From contig NZ_LMEB01000005.1 in the NCBI RefSeq assembly GCF_001425945.1, forward strand, positions 248,001 to 312,000: a DNA stretch of 64,000 nucleotides. The letters are read 5' to 3'. The translations under genes were made by a program, and so were the position numbers. Under the pieces are notes generated by a model that saw nothing but the letters and a program-made list of their open reading frames with translations, was not told the DNA's origin and ran no database searches. This DNA comes from Brevundimonas sp. Root1279. GTDB taxonomy: Bacteria > Pseudomonadota > Alphaproteobacteria > Caulobacterales > Caulobacteraceae. Positions 33,962-41,846 of this stretch are shown piece by piece. Every line of letters starts with the position of its first letter. Within the stretch, counting starts at the first letter, position 1.

Positions 33962-35140
33962 CTACTTGGACAGGGCCCGCATCGCCTTCTCCAACCCTTC
34001 GAGGGTCAGGGGGTACATGCGCTCGTCGATCACTTCCCGGATCATGCCGACCGAGGCGGAGTAGCCCCAGTAGCGCTCCGGCGACGGGTTCAGCCAGGCG
34101 ACCTTGTCCCACTGCTGCGTCGCCCGCTTGAGCCAGACGGCGCCCGCCTCTTCGTTCCAGTGCTCGACCGAGCCGCCGGGCATGGAGATCTCATAGGGGC
34201 TCATGGTGGCGTCGCCGACGAAGATGGCGCGCCAGTCGGCCGGGTATTTGTGCAGCAGGTCCCAGGTCGGGATCTTCTCGCTGTGACGGCGCCGGTTGTC
34301 CTTCCACACGCCCTCGTAAAGGCAGTTGTGGAAGTAGAAGAATTCCAGGTGCTTGAACTCGGTCTTGGCGGCCGAGAAGAGTTCCTCGCACATCTTCACG
34401 TGGGCATCCATCGAGCCGCCGATGTCGAGGAACAGCAGCACCTTGATGGTGTTGCGGCGCTCGGGCCGCATGTGAATGTCCAGCCAGCCCTGGCGCGCCG
34501 TGCCGTCGATGGTGGCGTCCATGTCCAGTTCGTCCGGGGCGCCCTGCCGCGCGAACCGACGCAGGCGGCGCAGCGCGACCTTGATGTTGCGGGTGCCGAG
34601 TTCGACCTGGTCGTCCAGGTTCTTGTACTCGCGCTTTTCCCAGACCTTCACGGCGCGGCCCTGGCGTCCGGGGCCGCCGATGCGCACGCCCTCGGGATTG
34701 TAGCCGCCGTGGCCGAACGGGCTGGTCCCGCCGGTGCCGATCCACTTGTTGCCGCCCTGGTGCCGGCCTTCCTGCTCCTCGAGCCGCTGCTTCAGCGTCT
34801 CCATCAGCTTGTCGAACCCGCCCAGCGCCTCGATCTGGGCCTTCTCCTCGTCGGTCAGGTATTTCTCGGTCAGGAGGCGAAGCCAGTCCTCGGGAATGTC
34901 GGTGGTCAGGTCCTCGCCCGCGCCGACGGTCTCAATGCCGGCGAACACCTTGCCGAACACCTGGTCGAAGCGGTCGTAGTGTTTCTCATCCTTGACCAGC
35001 ACGGCGCGGGACAGGTGGTAGAAGTCGTCGACCCGCCGGCCGGCCACGTCCTTCTGCATGGCCTCCATCAGATGGAGCCATTCCTTCATCGACACGGGCA
35101 CGCGCGCGTCTCTCAGGGCGGTGAAGAAGGGGAGAAGCAT
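33962..35140 (-). CDS. CoxE-like VWA-domain protein
   Basis: The 392 residues start with the CoxE-type region (MLLPFFTALRDARVPVSMKE) and carry a von Willebrand factor A domain (about 225-385). The metal-site motif reads LFLDIGGSMDAHV, that is DxGGS in place of the classic DxSxS; this variant is common in this subfamily. Such proteins normally work with a MoxR-type AAA+ ATPase in assembling or activating enzymes. No MoxR gene is beside it here: the upstream neighbour is an unrelated secreted-protein gene. Cytoplasmic, no signal peptide. Confidence 0.88.
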   Translation of the reverse strand: MLLPFFTALRDARVPVSMKEWLHLMEAMQKDVAGRRVDDFYHLSRAVLVKDEKHYDRFDQVFGKVFAGIETVGAGEDLTTDIPEDWLRLLTEKYLTDEEKAQIEALGGFDKLMETLKQRLEEQEGRHQGGNKWIGTGGTSPFGHGGYNPEGVRIGGPGRQGRAVKVWEKREYKNLDDQVELGTRNIKVALRRLRRFARQGAPDELDMDATIDGTARQGWLDIHMRPERRNTIKVLLFLDIGGSMDAHVKMCEELFSAAKTEFKHLEFFYFHNCLYEGVWKDNRRRHSEKIPTWDLLHKYPADWRAIFVGDATMSPYEISMPGGSVEHWNEEAGAVWLKRATQQWDKVAWLNPSPERYWGYSASVGMIREVIDERMYPLTLEGLEKAMRALSK

Positions 35141-35188
35141 GGGCGAAGGTTAGCAGGGCCGGTCGGCGTCGTCCCGCACCTCGGTCGT

Positions 35189-35851
35189 CTATTCGGCGTC
35201 CTGCGCGTCGAGGGCCATCTTGAACGCCATGGCGGTGTAGAGGCTGATCAGCATCGGTTCGGCGCCGGGGCCCGTCCCCCGAGCCTTGTAACCCCAGCCC
35301 TTGCGGTGCTCGACCAGCGCCAAGGTGATCATCGGCTCGTTGTTCACGGTGACGGTGTAGGCGGCCTGCAACGGAGCGTCCTCTCCGTCGGAGGAAACGG
35401 AGACCAGTTCCCCGTCGAACGGCCTGGCGTCAGGCCAGCGCTGGCGAATGGCGTTGACGGCCTGGCGAAGCGCCAGCTCTTCCGAAGGCAATGGCTGATA
35501 GCGAGTCGCGTAGAGGTTCAGGTCGATCCCGAGCTCATCGACACGCGAGACGCACCCGACATCCTCGCCCCGGGCGATACCGGCCGGCCCCGTCGGGAAT
35601 ATGGAGATTCGTTCCTCCGGCCCCCCAGAGAAGAGGCAGGTCAAGCCGCTGGCGACGTGCACCACCGTCGGTACGGCGCCGTCGGTCTTGTTGACGAAGA
35701 ACGCCCCGGCGTCGGCGTCTGCGATGAGCCGGTCCGCGGTCTCCCGGGCGGAAGCGATCTGCTCCGCCGTGGCGGGCGGACTTTCGGCGTCCTGGGCGTG
35801 AGCCGCGGGGCCCGTCGCCAGCAGCGCGATGAATGCAAGCCGTCCGATCAT
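35189..35851 (-). CDS. Secreted protein, unknown function
   Basis: A 220-residue protein with a cleavable signal peptide (MIGRLAFIALLATGPAAHA, cleavage after residue 19). The mature chain starts QDAESPPATAEQIASARE and has two cysteines (SGLTCLFSG, EDVGCVSRV) that may form a disulfide. The C-terminal half (FDGELVSVSSDGEDAPLQAA and following) looks beta-rich. The ends of the protein repeat the short sequence QDAE. No family recognised. Probably its own transcription unit. Confidence 0.7.
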   Translation of the reverse strand: MIGRLAFIALLATGPAAHAQDAESPPATAEQIASARETADRLIADADAGAFFVNKTDGAVPTVVHVASGLTCLFSGGPEERISIFPTGPAGIARGEDVGCVSRVDELGIDLNLYATRYQPLPSEELALRQAVNAIRQRWPDARPFDGELVSVSSDGEDAPLQAAYTVTVNNEPMITLALVEHRKGWGYKARGTGPGAEPMLISLYTAMAFKMALDAQDAE

Positions 35852-35922
35852 TGGAAACCCCTCCAGCTAAGTTGGATCACTTCACGGTTCACCATGCGCC
35901 GTCCAGTGGCGATCAGCTTCCG

Positions 35923-36456
35923 TCAGCCCCGCCGCAGGATGAACTCGTCGTCCAGCCACCGGCCGACCGGGTACTGGTACTCCCCGGCCTTCTCGAACCC
36001 GTAGGCGGCGTAGAGCTTCTGGGCCTTCAGGTTGCCGCTCCACACGCCGATCCACAGCGGGCCGTCGGTGTGGGCCTCCATCCAGTCCATGGCGACCTTG
36101 AGCAGCTTTGTGCCCAGTCCGAGACCCTGGGCGGCCTTGGACACGTAGAGGCGGCGCAGCTCGGCGTGGCTGGCGCGAGCATCCGGGTGGGGAAGGGTGT
36201 TCGGGCCGGTGTTGGCGAAGGCGAGCAGTTCGCCGTCCCGCTCCGCCACCCACCAGGCGGCGCCCGGCTCGTTCAGCTTGGCGCGGATCGTCTCGGCGCT
36301 GAAGCTGGCGTCGAGGAAGGCGCTCAGGTCGTCGGCGGGGTAGGGGATGGCGAATCCGTCGGCGGCCACAAAGGTGTCGATGAAGGTCTGGCGGCCCAGC
36401 ACGCCAAGGGCTTGGGCATCGGTCGCTTTGGCGGGGCGGATCTGGATATCGCTCAT
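35923..36456 (-). CDS. GNAT-family N-acetyltransferase
   Basis: The 177 residues show the GNAT fold: N-terminal IRPAKATDAQALGVLGRQTF, the acetyl-CoA loop LYVSKAAQGLGLGTKLLKVA (Q/RxxGxG/A type: Q-G-L-G-L-G) and the C-terminal NLKAQKLYAAYGFEKAGEYQ. It transfers an acetyl group from acetyl-CoA to an amine on a small molecule or protein; the target is unknown. It is 30 bp downstream of the MDR reductase gene start region on the same strand, as the last gene before a secreted-protein gene. Confidence 0.93.
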   Translation of the reverse strand: MSDIQIRPAKATDAQALGVLGRQTFIDTFVAADGFAIPYPADDLSAFLDASFSAETIRAKLNEPGAAWWVAERDGELLAFANTGPNTLPHPDARASHAELRRLYVSKAAQGLGLGTKLLKVAMDWMEAHTDGPLWIGVWSGNLKAQKLYAAYGFEKAGEYQYPVGRWLDDEFILRRG

Positions 36457-36485
36457 GATCGGCCCTTAGCGCGCCGAACGGGCGA

Positions 36486-37490
36486 TCAGAAGCCCTCCAG
36501 GGCCAGCTTGCCAATCGTCGTGCCGCTTTCCAGCCGGCGGTGGCCTTCCCGCAGTGTGTCGGCCGAGAGTCGCCCGAGCGTCTCGGTCAGGGTTGTCCGG
36601 ATCTGGCCCGCGTCTACCAGCTCGGCCGTCTCGGCCAGCAGTTCGTGCTGACGGATCATGTCGGGGGTCTGAAGTTCCGAGCGGGCGAACATCATCTCCC
36701 AGACAAGGGCGGCGCTCTTGTCCTTCAGAAGATTGGCGTCGACGCCGGCCAGATCGTCGATCACTCCGATCACGCCCTGCGGCGCCAAGGCGCGGGCCAG
36801 CGCCTCGAAATGGCGAGGGGTGTGAGTCAGGGCGGCGATGTACCGGGGCGGGGCTTCGCCCGCGGCCGTCAGGGCCTCGTCGATGGGGCCGCTGTGGTCG
36901 ATAACAGCGTGGGCGCCGAGGTCGAGGCACCATTTCGCCGTCTCCGGCCGGGAGGCGGTGGCAACGACCCTCAGGGCCGTCTTCGCGCGCGCGATCTGGA
37001 TCAGGGCCGAACCCACGCCGCCCGCGCCGCCGACGACCAGCAGGGTTTCCGCTTCCGCGGGCCCGGCCTTCATCCGGTCGAACAGCAGCTCCCAGGCGGT
37101 GATGACGGTCAGGGGGAGGGCGGCGGCCTCGACGAAGGTCAGCGACCGTGGTTTCGGACCGACGATGCGCTCGTCAACGACGTGGCGCTCCGCATTCGAC
37201 CCGGGGCGGTCGATCTGCCCGGCGTAGAAGACCTCGTCGCCCGTTTTGAACAGCGAAACCGCCTCGCCGACCGCGCGCACAACGCCAGCGGCGTCATAGC
37301 CGAGGATGGCCGGCCGCCCGTCGGCCGGGGTCAGCCGCCGCCTCACCTTGGCGTCGACCGGATTCAGGCTGACGGCCCTGACGTCGACCAGCAGGTCGTG
37401 CGGGCGCAGTTCGGGTTCGGGCGCCTCGAAGGCGACCAGGGCGGCAGGGTCGTCGGCAGGGCGGGGGCCGGTGGTTCCGATGGCTTTCAT
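36486..37490 (-). CDS. MDR-superfamily NAD(P)H reductase (zinc-type alcohol dehydrogenase-like/quinone oxidoreductase)
   Basis: The 334 residues begin MKAIGTTGPRPADDPAALVA, have a GroES-like catalytic domain (ILGYDAAGVVRAVGEAV) and a Rossmann domain with LLVVGGAGGVGSALIQIARA. The cysteine and histidine ligands of zinc alcohol dehydrogenases are missing, so it is a zinc-free reductase of quinones or enals. The ATG at 37490 is chosen although the frame stays open to 37919. It is divergent from an HxlR regulator gene 84 bp away, a common pairing for electrophile- or quinone-responsive reductases. Confidence 0.9.
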   Translation of the reverse strand: MKAIGTTGPRPADDPAALVAFEAPEPELRPHDLLVDVRAVSLNPVDAKVRRRLTPADGRPAILGYDAAGVVRAVGEAVSLFKTGDEVFYAGQIDRPGSNAERHVVDERIVGPKPRSLTFVEAAALPLTVITAWELLFDRMKAGPAEAETLLVVGGAGGVGSALIQIARAKTALRVVATASRPETAKWCLDLGAHAVIDHSGPIDEALTAAGEAPPRYIAALTHTPRHFEALARALAPQGVIGVIDDLAGVDANLLKDKSAALVWEMMFARSELQTPDMIRQHELLAETAELVDAGQIRTTLTETLGRLSADTLREGHRRLESGTTIGKLALEGF

Positions 37491-37543
37491 GACGGGCTCC
37501 GTTGTGGTCCCGACCCATCTGATGCACCCTGTCGTTGACGACA

Positions 37544-37568
37544 AGTACGACACTTTTCGGGATGTACT
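37544..37568. promoter_or_regulatory. Possible HxlR operator (AGTAC-N15-GTACT)
   Basis: AGTAC at 37544-37548 is the exact inverse of GTACT at 37564-37568, spaced 20 bp centre to centre. It ends 6 bp before the HxlR start codon and lies between the two divergent genes, where an autorepressing HxlR dimer would be expected to bind. The HxlR/YodB operators known elsewhere have similar TAC/GTA half-sites. This is inference from position and symmetry. Confidence 0.4.
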
Positions 37569-37574
37569 ACCTAA

Positions 37575-37952
37575 ATGGATACCGCCTCGCACCACCATTT
37601 CCACCCGGTCGACCGCCGCGTGCAGGCCGGCGAATGCGTCGTCGACGCCGCCCTGGATCTGATCGGCGGCAAGTGGAAGGGGATGATCGTCTATCAGCTG
37701 CTGTCGGCGGAATCGCTGCGCTTCAACGCCCTCAAGCGTCATGTGGGCGATATCACCCAGCGGATGTTGACCAAGCAACTGCGCGAGCTGGAGGACGCCG
37801 GTCTGGTGTCGCGCACGGTCTATGCGGAGGTCCCGCCCAGGGTCGAATATCGGCTGACCCAAGCGGGACGCGGCCTTGCGCCCGTGGTCGCCGCCCTCAG
37901 GGATTGGGGCGAAACCCACCTGCGGCTGCGGGCGACGGAGGATGCGACGTGA
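37575..37952 (+). CDS. HxlR-family transcriptional regulator
   Basis: The 125 residues have the HxlR winged helix: [39 protein letters not shown] and [20 protein letters not shown]. Many family members sense quinones or aldehydes through a conserved N-terminal cysteine; here one cysteine is present in [13 protein letters not shown]. It is divergent from the MDR reductase, its likely target, with the symmetric element at 37544-37568 between them. Its stop overlaps the GTG start of the deacetylase gene. Confidence 0.92.
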   Translation: MDTASHHHFHPVDRRVQAGECVVDAALDLIGGKWKGMIVYQLLSAESLRFNALKRHVGDITQRMLTKQLRELEDAGLVSRTVYAEVPPRVEYRLTQAGRGLAPVVAALRDWGETHLRLRATEDAT

Positions 37953-38869
37953 GCGTCGCCCTGTTCACCCATCCGGACATGATCGAGCACCGTCCCGGCG
38001 TCGGTCACCCCGAGCGCCCGGAGCGGCTGCTGGCCGTGCTCGACGCCCTCGAAGATTCCGGCCTCTCCCTCGACCGCCGCGCCGCGACCGAGGCCGCCGT
38101 CGCGGACCTCGAACGCCTGCACCCGGCCGACTACGTGGCCCGCCTGCTGAACGCCTCGCCGACCACCGGCCTGAACCAGCTGGACGCCGACACCATCCTG
38201 TCGCCCGGCAGCATCCGCGCCGCCCGCCTCGCCGCCGGTGCGGTGGTTGACGCTGTCCGCGCCATCGCCCGTGGCGAGACCACTCGCGCCTTCGCCGCCG
38301 TGCGCCCGCCGGGCCACCACGCCGAGCCCAACCAGGCCATGGGGTTCTGCCTGTTCTCCAACGTCGCGGTCGCCGCCCGGGTGGCCCAGGCCGAGGGTCT
38401 GGCCCGCGTCGCCGTCATCGATTTCGACGTCCACCACGGCAACGGAACCCAGGCGGCCTTTGAATCGGACGACAGCCTGTTCCTCGGTTCGATCCATCAG
38501 ATGCCCCTGTACCCCGGTACAGGCGCGGTTTCGGAGACCGGCGTCGGCAACATCGTCAACGTCCCGGTCGCGCCCCACGCGGCGCGGGAGGCCTGGCGCG
38601 GGACCTTCGCCGGCGGGCTGATGCCGGCTCTGCAGGCCTTCCGTCCGGACCTGATCCTGATCTCCGCGGGATTCGACGCCCACCGGCGCGATCCCCTGGC
38701 GCACCAAAGCCTGGAGGCCGAGGATTTCGCCTGGGCCACCCGCGCCGTGGTCGAGGTCGCGCGCGATGTCTGCGGCGGGAAGGTTGTCTCGACGCTCGAG
38801 GGCGGTTACGACCTAGAAGGGCTCGGCCGCTCGGCGGTCGCCCATGTCCAGGCTTTGGGGGAGGACTAG
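37949..38869 (+). CDS. Histone-deacetylase-family (AcuC/HDAC-like) amidohydrolase
   Basis: The 306 residues carry the class II HDAC-like zinc amidohydrolase motifs: [57 protein letters not shown] and the C-terminal [10 protein letters not shown]. Bacterial members deacetylate polyamines, small amides or proteins. It starts with GTG at 37949 overlapping the HxlR stop by 4 bp (GTGA). The order HDAC-like gene, then xseB, ispA and dxs is often conserved in alphaproteobacteria, and holds here with a phosphatase gene inserted. Confidence 0.94.
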   Translation: MSVALFTHPDMIEHRPGVGHPERPERLLAVLDALEDSGLSLDRRAATEAAVADLERLHPADYVARLLNASPTTGLNQLDADTILSPGSIRAARLAAGAVVDAVRAIARGETTRAFAAVRPPGHHAEPNQAMGFCLFSNVAVAARVAQAEGLARVAVIDFDVHHGNGTQAAFESDDSLFLGSIHQMPLYPGTGAVSETGVGNIVNVPVAPHAAREAWRGTFAGGLMPALQAFRPDLILISAGFDAHRRDPLAHQSLEAEDFAWATRAVVEVARDVCGGKVVSTLEGGYDLEGLGRSAVAHVQALGED

Positions 38870-38903
38870 GGTCGGACTGCCAGTAGGATTCCGCCCGTCG
38901 CTC

Positions 38904-39557
38904 ATGTCGTCACCTGCCCGCGAACCCCTGATCGACCAGCCCGCCCCGGCGCCCGTACCGCGCTCGGCGTCGCTGGTCTCCGTGCGCCCCGGCGCCATCA
39001 TTCTGGCCCGCCACGGCGAGCCGGCGCTGTCGCGCAAATGCCTGCTCACATCCGATCAGTATCGTGACTGGTGGGCCAAGTACGAAGTCGGCGGCCTGCT
39101 GGCCGGCCAGACCCCGCCCCCGGAGCTTCTGGCTACGGCCGAGGGCGCCGGCGCCATCTACGCCTCGACCCGTCCGCGGGCCCAGGAGACCGCCGCCGCC
39201 ATCGCCGCCGGCCGCGAGGTGATGACCGACGCCCTGTTCATCGAGGCGCCCCTGCCGCCGCCGCGCTTCCCCGCATGGTTCAAGCTGCCGCCGAAATACT
39301 GGGGCGGCGTGGCCCGCTTCTGGTGGCACGCCTTCAACCATCACGAGGGCCAGGAAACCCGCCGCGAGGCCGAGGCCCGCTCGGAAAAGGCGGCCCAGGC
39401 CCTGATCGCGCGCGCCGAGAGCGGTCAGGACGTGCTGGTGCTGGCTCACGGCTACTTCAACCACATGGTCGGCAAGCGCCTGAAGGCCGACGGCTGGAAG
39501 CTGGTGCACAACCAGGGCTTCAAATACTGGTCCCAGCGCCGCTACGAGCGTCGCTGA
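38904..39557 (+). CDS. Histidine-phosphatase (phosphoglycerate mutase-like) protein
   Basis: The 217 residues contain the RHG motif ILARHGEPALSRKCLLTS and the later VLVLAHGYFNHMVGKRL histidine, plus YASTRPRAQETAAAIA. The phosphohistidine fold is clear; the substrate is not. The ATG at 38904 is preferred over the upstream in-frame ATG at 38844, which overlaps the deacetylase gene, but no strong ribosome site marks either. It is the middle gene between the HDAC-like gene and xseB on the same strand. Confidence 0.88.
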   Translation: MSSPAREPLIDQPAPAPVPRSASLVSVRPGAIILARHGEPALSRKCLLTSDQYRDWWAKYEVGGLLAGQTPPPELLATAEGAGAIYASTRPRAQETAAAIAAGREVMTDALFIEAPLPPPRFPAWFKLPPKYWGGVARFWWHAFNHHEGQETRREAEARSEKAAQALIARAESGQDVLVLAHGYFNHMVGKRLKADGWKLVHNQGFKYWSQRRYERR

Positions 39558-39603
39558 TCTTCCCCGTTGAAGCGAAGTTCCGGCCCCTCTAGGGTCGCCC
39601 GGA

Positions 39604-39855
39604 ATGACTGACGCCGCCCCCGCCCCCGCCACCGACCTGAGCTTCGAGGACGCCCTGCAGCGCCTCGAGCAAATCGTCCAGAAGCTCGAATCCGGCCAGG
39701 CGCCGCTCGAGGAGTCGATCAAGCTCTACGAAGAGGGCGCGCGCCTGAAGGCTCACTGCGAGGAAAGGCTGAAAGCCGCTCAGCTGCGCGTCGACAAGAT
39801 CGTCGTCGGCGCGGACGGCCAGGCCCGCGGCGTCGAACCGGCCGAGTTTGGCTGA
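39604..39855 (+). CDS. xseB: Exodeoxyribonuclease VII small subunit
   Basis: Binds XseA to form exonuclease VII, which degrades single-stranded DNA. The 83 residues match XseB: LSFEDALQRLEQIVQKLESG, QAPLEESIKLYEEGARLKAH and CEERLKAAQLRVDKI. Its stop overlaps the next start by one base (TGATG). It keeps the classical company of ispA and dxs downstream, though csaA and coq7 are interleaved here. Confidence 0.97.
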   Translation: MTDAAPAPATDLSFEDALQRLEQIVQKLESGQAPLEESIKLYEEGARLKAHCEERLKAAQLRVDKIVVGADGQARGVEPAEFG

Positions 39856-40220
39856 TGAGCGGCTCCGATCGACAGGGCGTCGCCGATCCGATCGTCTTTG
39901 ATGATTTCCTCAAGGTCGATGTCCGGGTCGGCGAGGTGGTGGACGCCCAGCCTTTCCCGGAGGCGCGCAAGCCGGCCTATCGACTGGCGATCGACTTCGG
40001 CCCCGGCATCGGGGTGAAGAAGTCCTCGGCCCAGATCACCAAACACTACACCCTTGCAGAGTTGGTCGGCCGAAAGGTCGCCGCGGTGGTCAATTTCCCG
40101 CCGCGCCAGATCGGGCCGTTCATGTCCGAGGTCCTGACCCTCGGCTTCCCTGACGACGCCGGCGAGGTTGTGCTGGTCGGCGTCGACCGCGAGGTTCCGG
40201 TCGGCGGGAGGCTGTTTTGA
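39855..40220 (+). CDS. csaA: CsaA-like tRNA-binding-domain protein
   Basis: A 121-residue stand-alone OB-fold tRNA-binding domain, as in the chaperone CsaA and in the C-terminus of Met[41 protein letters not shown], then [19 protein letters not shown]. CsaA proteins bind tRNA or unfolded secretory proteins. The ATG overlaps the xseB stop. Its location between xseB and ispA breaks up the usual pair. Confidence 0.92.
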   Translation: MSGSDRQGVADPIVFDDFLKVDVRVGEVVDAQPFPEARKPAYRLAIDFGPGIGVKKSSAQITKHYTLAELVGRKVAAVVNFPPRQIGPFMSEVLTLGFPDDAGEVVLVGVDREVPVGGRLF

Positions 40221-41125
40221 TCGTGCTCGCCGCCAACTCCCCCGAACAGGGCGTCATCGATCGCGTCGCCGAGGTCGCCGACCTCGTCACCGTCGCCCTT
40301 GATGAACTGCTTCCGCGCGCCGAGGGCCCCGAGTCCCGGCTGACCGAGGCCATGCGCTATGCGGCCTTGGGACCGGGCAAGCGGCTGCGCCCCTTCTTCG
40401 CCCTCGAGGCCGCCAATCTGTTCGACATCGAGGAGCGGCCGGTGCTGCGCGCCGCCTGCGCCCTCGAATGCGTCCACGCCTACAGCCTGGTCCATGACGA
40501 CTTGCCGGCCATGGACAATGACGACATGCGCCGCGGCCGTCCGACCCTGCATCGCGCCTATGACGAAGCGACCGCCATCCTCGCCGGCGACGCCCTGCAG
40601 ACGGCGGCCTTCGATATCGTCCTGCACGAGGACACCCACGAGGACCCGGCCGTGCGCTGCGAACTGGCGGCGCGGCTGTCCATGGCCTCGGGCGCGCGCG
40701 GAATGGCCGGCGGCCAAATGATCGACCTGCTCGGCGTGCGCGACGACCTGGGCGGCGTGGCCCGCATGCAGAGGCTCAAGACCGGCGCCCTGTTCACCTA
40801 CGCCTTCGAGATTCCGCTGATCATCGCCGACGCCCGCGACATCCACCGCCAGGCCCTGATCAGCTTCGCCCACGACATCGGCCTGGCCTATCAGATCGTC
40901 GACGACCTGCTGGACGTCGAGGGCGACGAGGACATCCTGGGCAAGGCGGCGCGCAAGGACCACGCGCAGGGCAAGACCAATTTCGTCACCCTTCTGGGCG
41001 TCGAGGCGGCGCGGCACCGGGTCTCGCACCTGGCCGACCAGGCCCGCGCCCATCTCGACATCTTCGGACCCGACGCCGACATCCTGAAGGCCAGCGTGGA
41101 TTACGTGCTGCAACGCAGGTCCTGA
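40217..41125 (+). CDS. ispA: Farnesyl diphosphate synthase
   Basis: Condenses IPP with DMAPP and GPP to give farnesyl diphosphate for quinones, hopanoids and undecaprenol. The 302 residues show both aspartate-rich motifs, [19 protein letters not shown] and [19 protein letters not shown], with [13 protein letters not shown] between. The start is taken as TTG at 40217 because GGGAGG lies 5 nt before it; the GTG at 40223 is 11 nt away and less likely. The start overlaps the csaA stop by 4 bp. Confidence 0.95.
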   Translation: MIVLAANSPEQGVIDRVAEVADLVTVALDELLPRAEGPESRLTEAMRYAALGPGKRLRPFFALEAANLFDIEERPVLRAACALECVHAYSLVHDDLPAMDNDDMRRGRPTLHRAYDEATAILAGDALQTAAFDIVLHEDTHEDPAVRCELAARLSMASGARGMAGGQMIDLLGVRDDLGGVARMQRLKTGALFTYAFEIPLIIADARDIHRQALISFAHDIGLAYQIVDDLLDVEGDEDILGKAARKDHAQGKTNFVTLLGVEAARHRVSHLADQARAHLDIFGPDADILKASVDYVLQRRS

Positions 41126-41127
41126 GC

Positions 41128-41682
41128 GTGGCGCTCAACACCTCCATCCCGGCGCGCATCCTGCGGGTCAACCATGGGGGCGAGCACGGCGCCATCAGCA
41201 TCTATTCCGCCCAGATCCTGGCCGCGCGTCTGCGCGCGCCCGATCTGCTGCCCTTCCTGCGCGAGGCGCTGGAGCATGAGCGTACGCATCGGCGTCGGTT
41301 CCGCGAACTGATGCCGACGCGCGAGGCCAAGCCGTGCCGGATGATGTGGATCTGGGGCGTCGGGGGCGGCGTCCTGGGTCTGATCGCGGGACTGATGGGC
41401 CGCGAAGCCATCCTGGCCTGCACCGAAGCTGTCGAAACTACGGTGCACCGTCACCTCGACGACCAGATCCGCTGGGCCGAAGGGCGCGATGACGGTCTCC
41501 GCCGCACCATCGCCGACATCCAGCGGGAGGAGGTCGCGCACATCGACTGGGCGATCCAGGGGCGACGCGGGCGCGGCTTCCGTTGGCTCGCTGCGCTCAT
41601 CGAGCACCTCACCGACGGCCTGATCTGGATTTCCACGCGCGGCGATTCCCGGCGACTGGCGCAGGAACTGGCCGTGGCCTGA
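41128..41682 (+). CDS. coq7: Demethoxyubiquinone hydroxylase (COQ7 family)
   Basis: Di-iron enzyme that hydroxylates demethoxyubiquinone late in ubiquinone synthesis. The 184 residues keep the ligand pattern of the ferritin-like COQ7 fold: RVNHGGEHGAISIYSAQ, LEHERTHRRRF (ExxH), TEAVETTVHRHLDDQ and REEVAHIDWAI (ExxH). A hydrophobic helix (WIWGVGGGVLGLIAGLMG) may touch the membrane. It starts with GTG at 41128, 2 bp after ispA, which ties ubiquinone head-group modification to prenyl-tail supply. Confidence 0.95.
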   Translation: MALNTSIPARILRVNHGGEHGAISIYSAQILAARLRAPDLLPFLREALEHERTHRRRFRELMPTREAKPCRMMWIWGVGGGVLGLIAGLMGREAILACTEAVETTVHRHLDDQIRWAEGRDDGLRRTIADIQREEVAHIDWAIQGRRGRGFRWLAALIEHLTDGLIWISTRGDSRRLAQELAVA

Positions 41683-41846
41683 CGGTCCGGCCGCCGCGGG
41701 GGCGACAAGAATGACCCTCGCCGGGGCGCCGCTCGCGCGCTAGATGCATCGTTCCTGCACGGTTTTTTCAGACCGGATCGACCCGACGCGCAGCGAAATG
41801 CTCTACAGCGTGTTGGAAGACCAAAGGCTTAGGTACAGTCCCCCGA

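Noticed and set aside
41683..41846. Dedicated dxs promoter
   Set aside because: TTGGAA and TAGGTA are present but only 11 bp apart, which is not a workable spacing.
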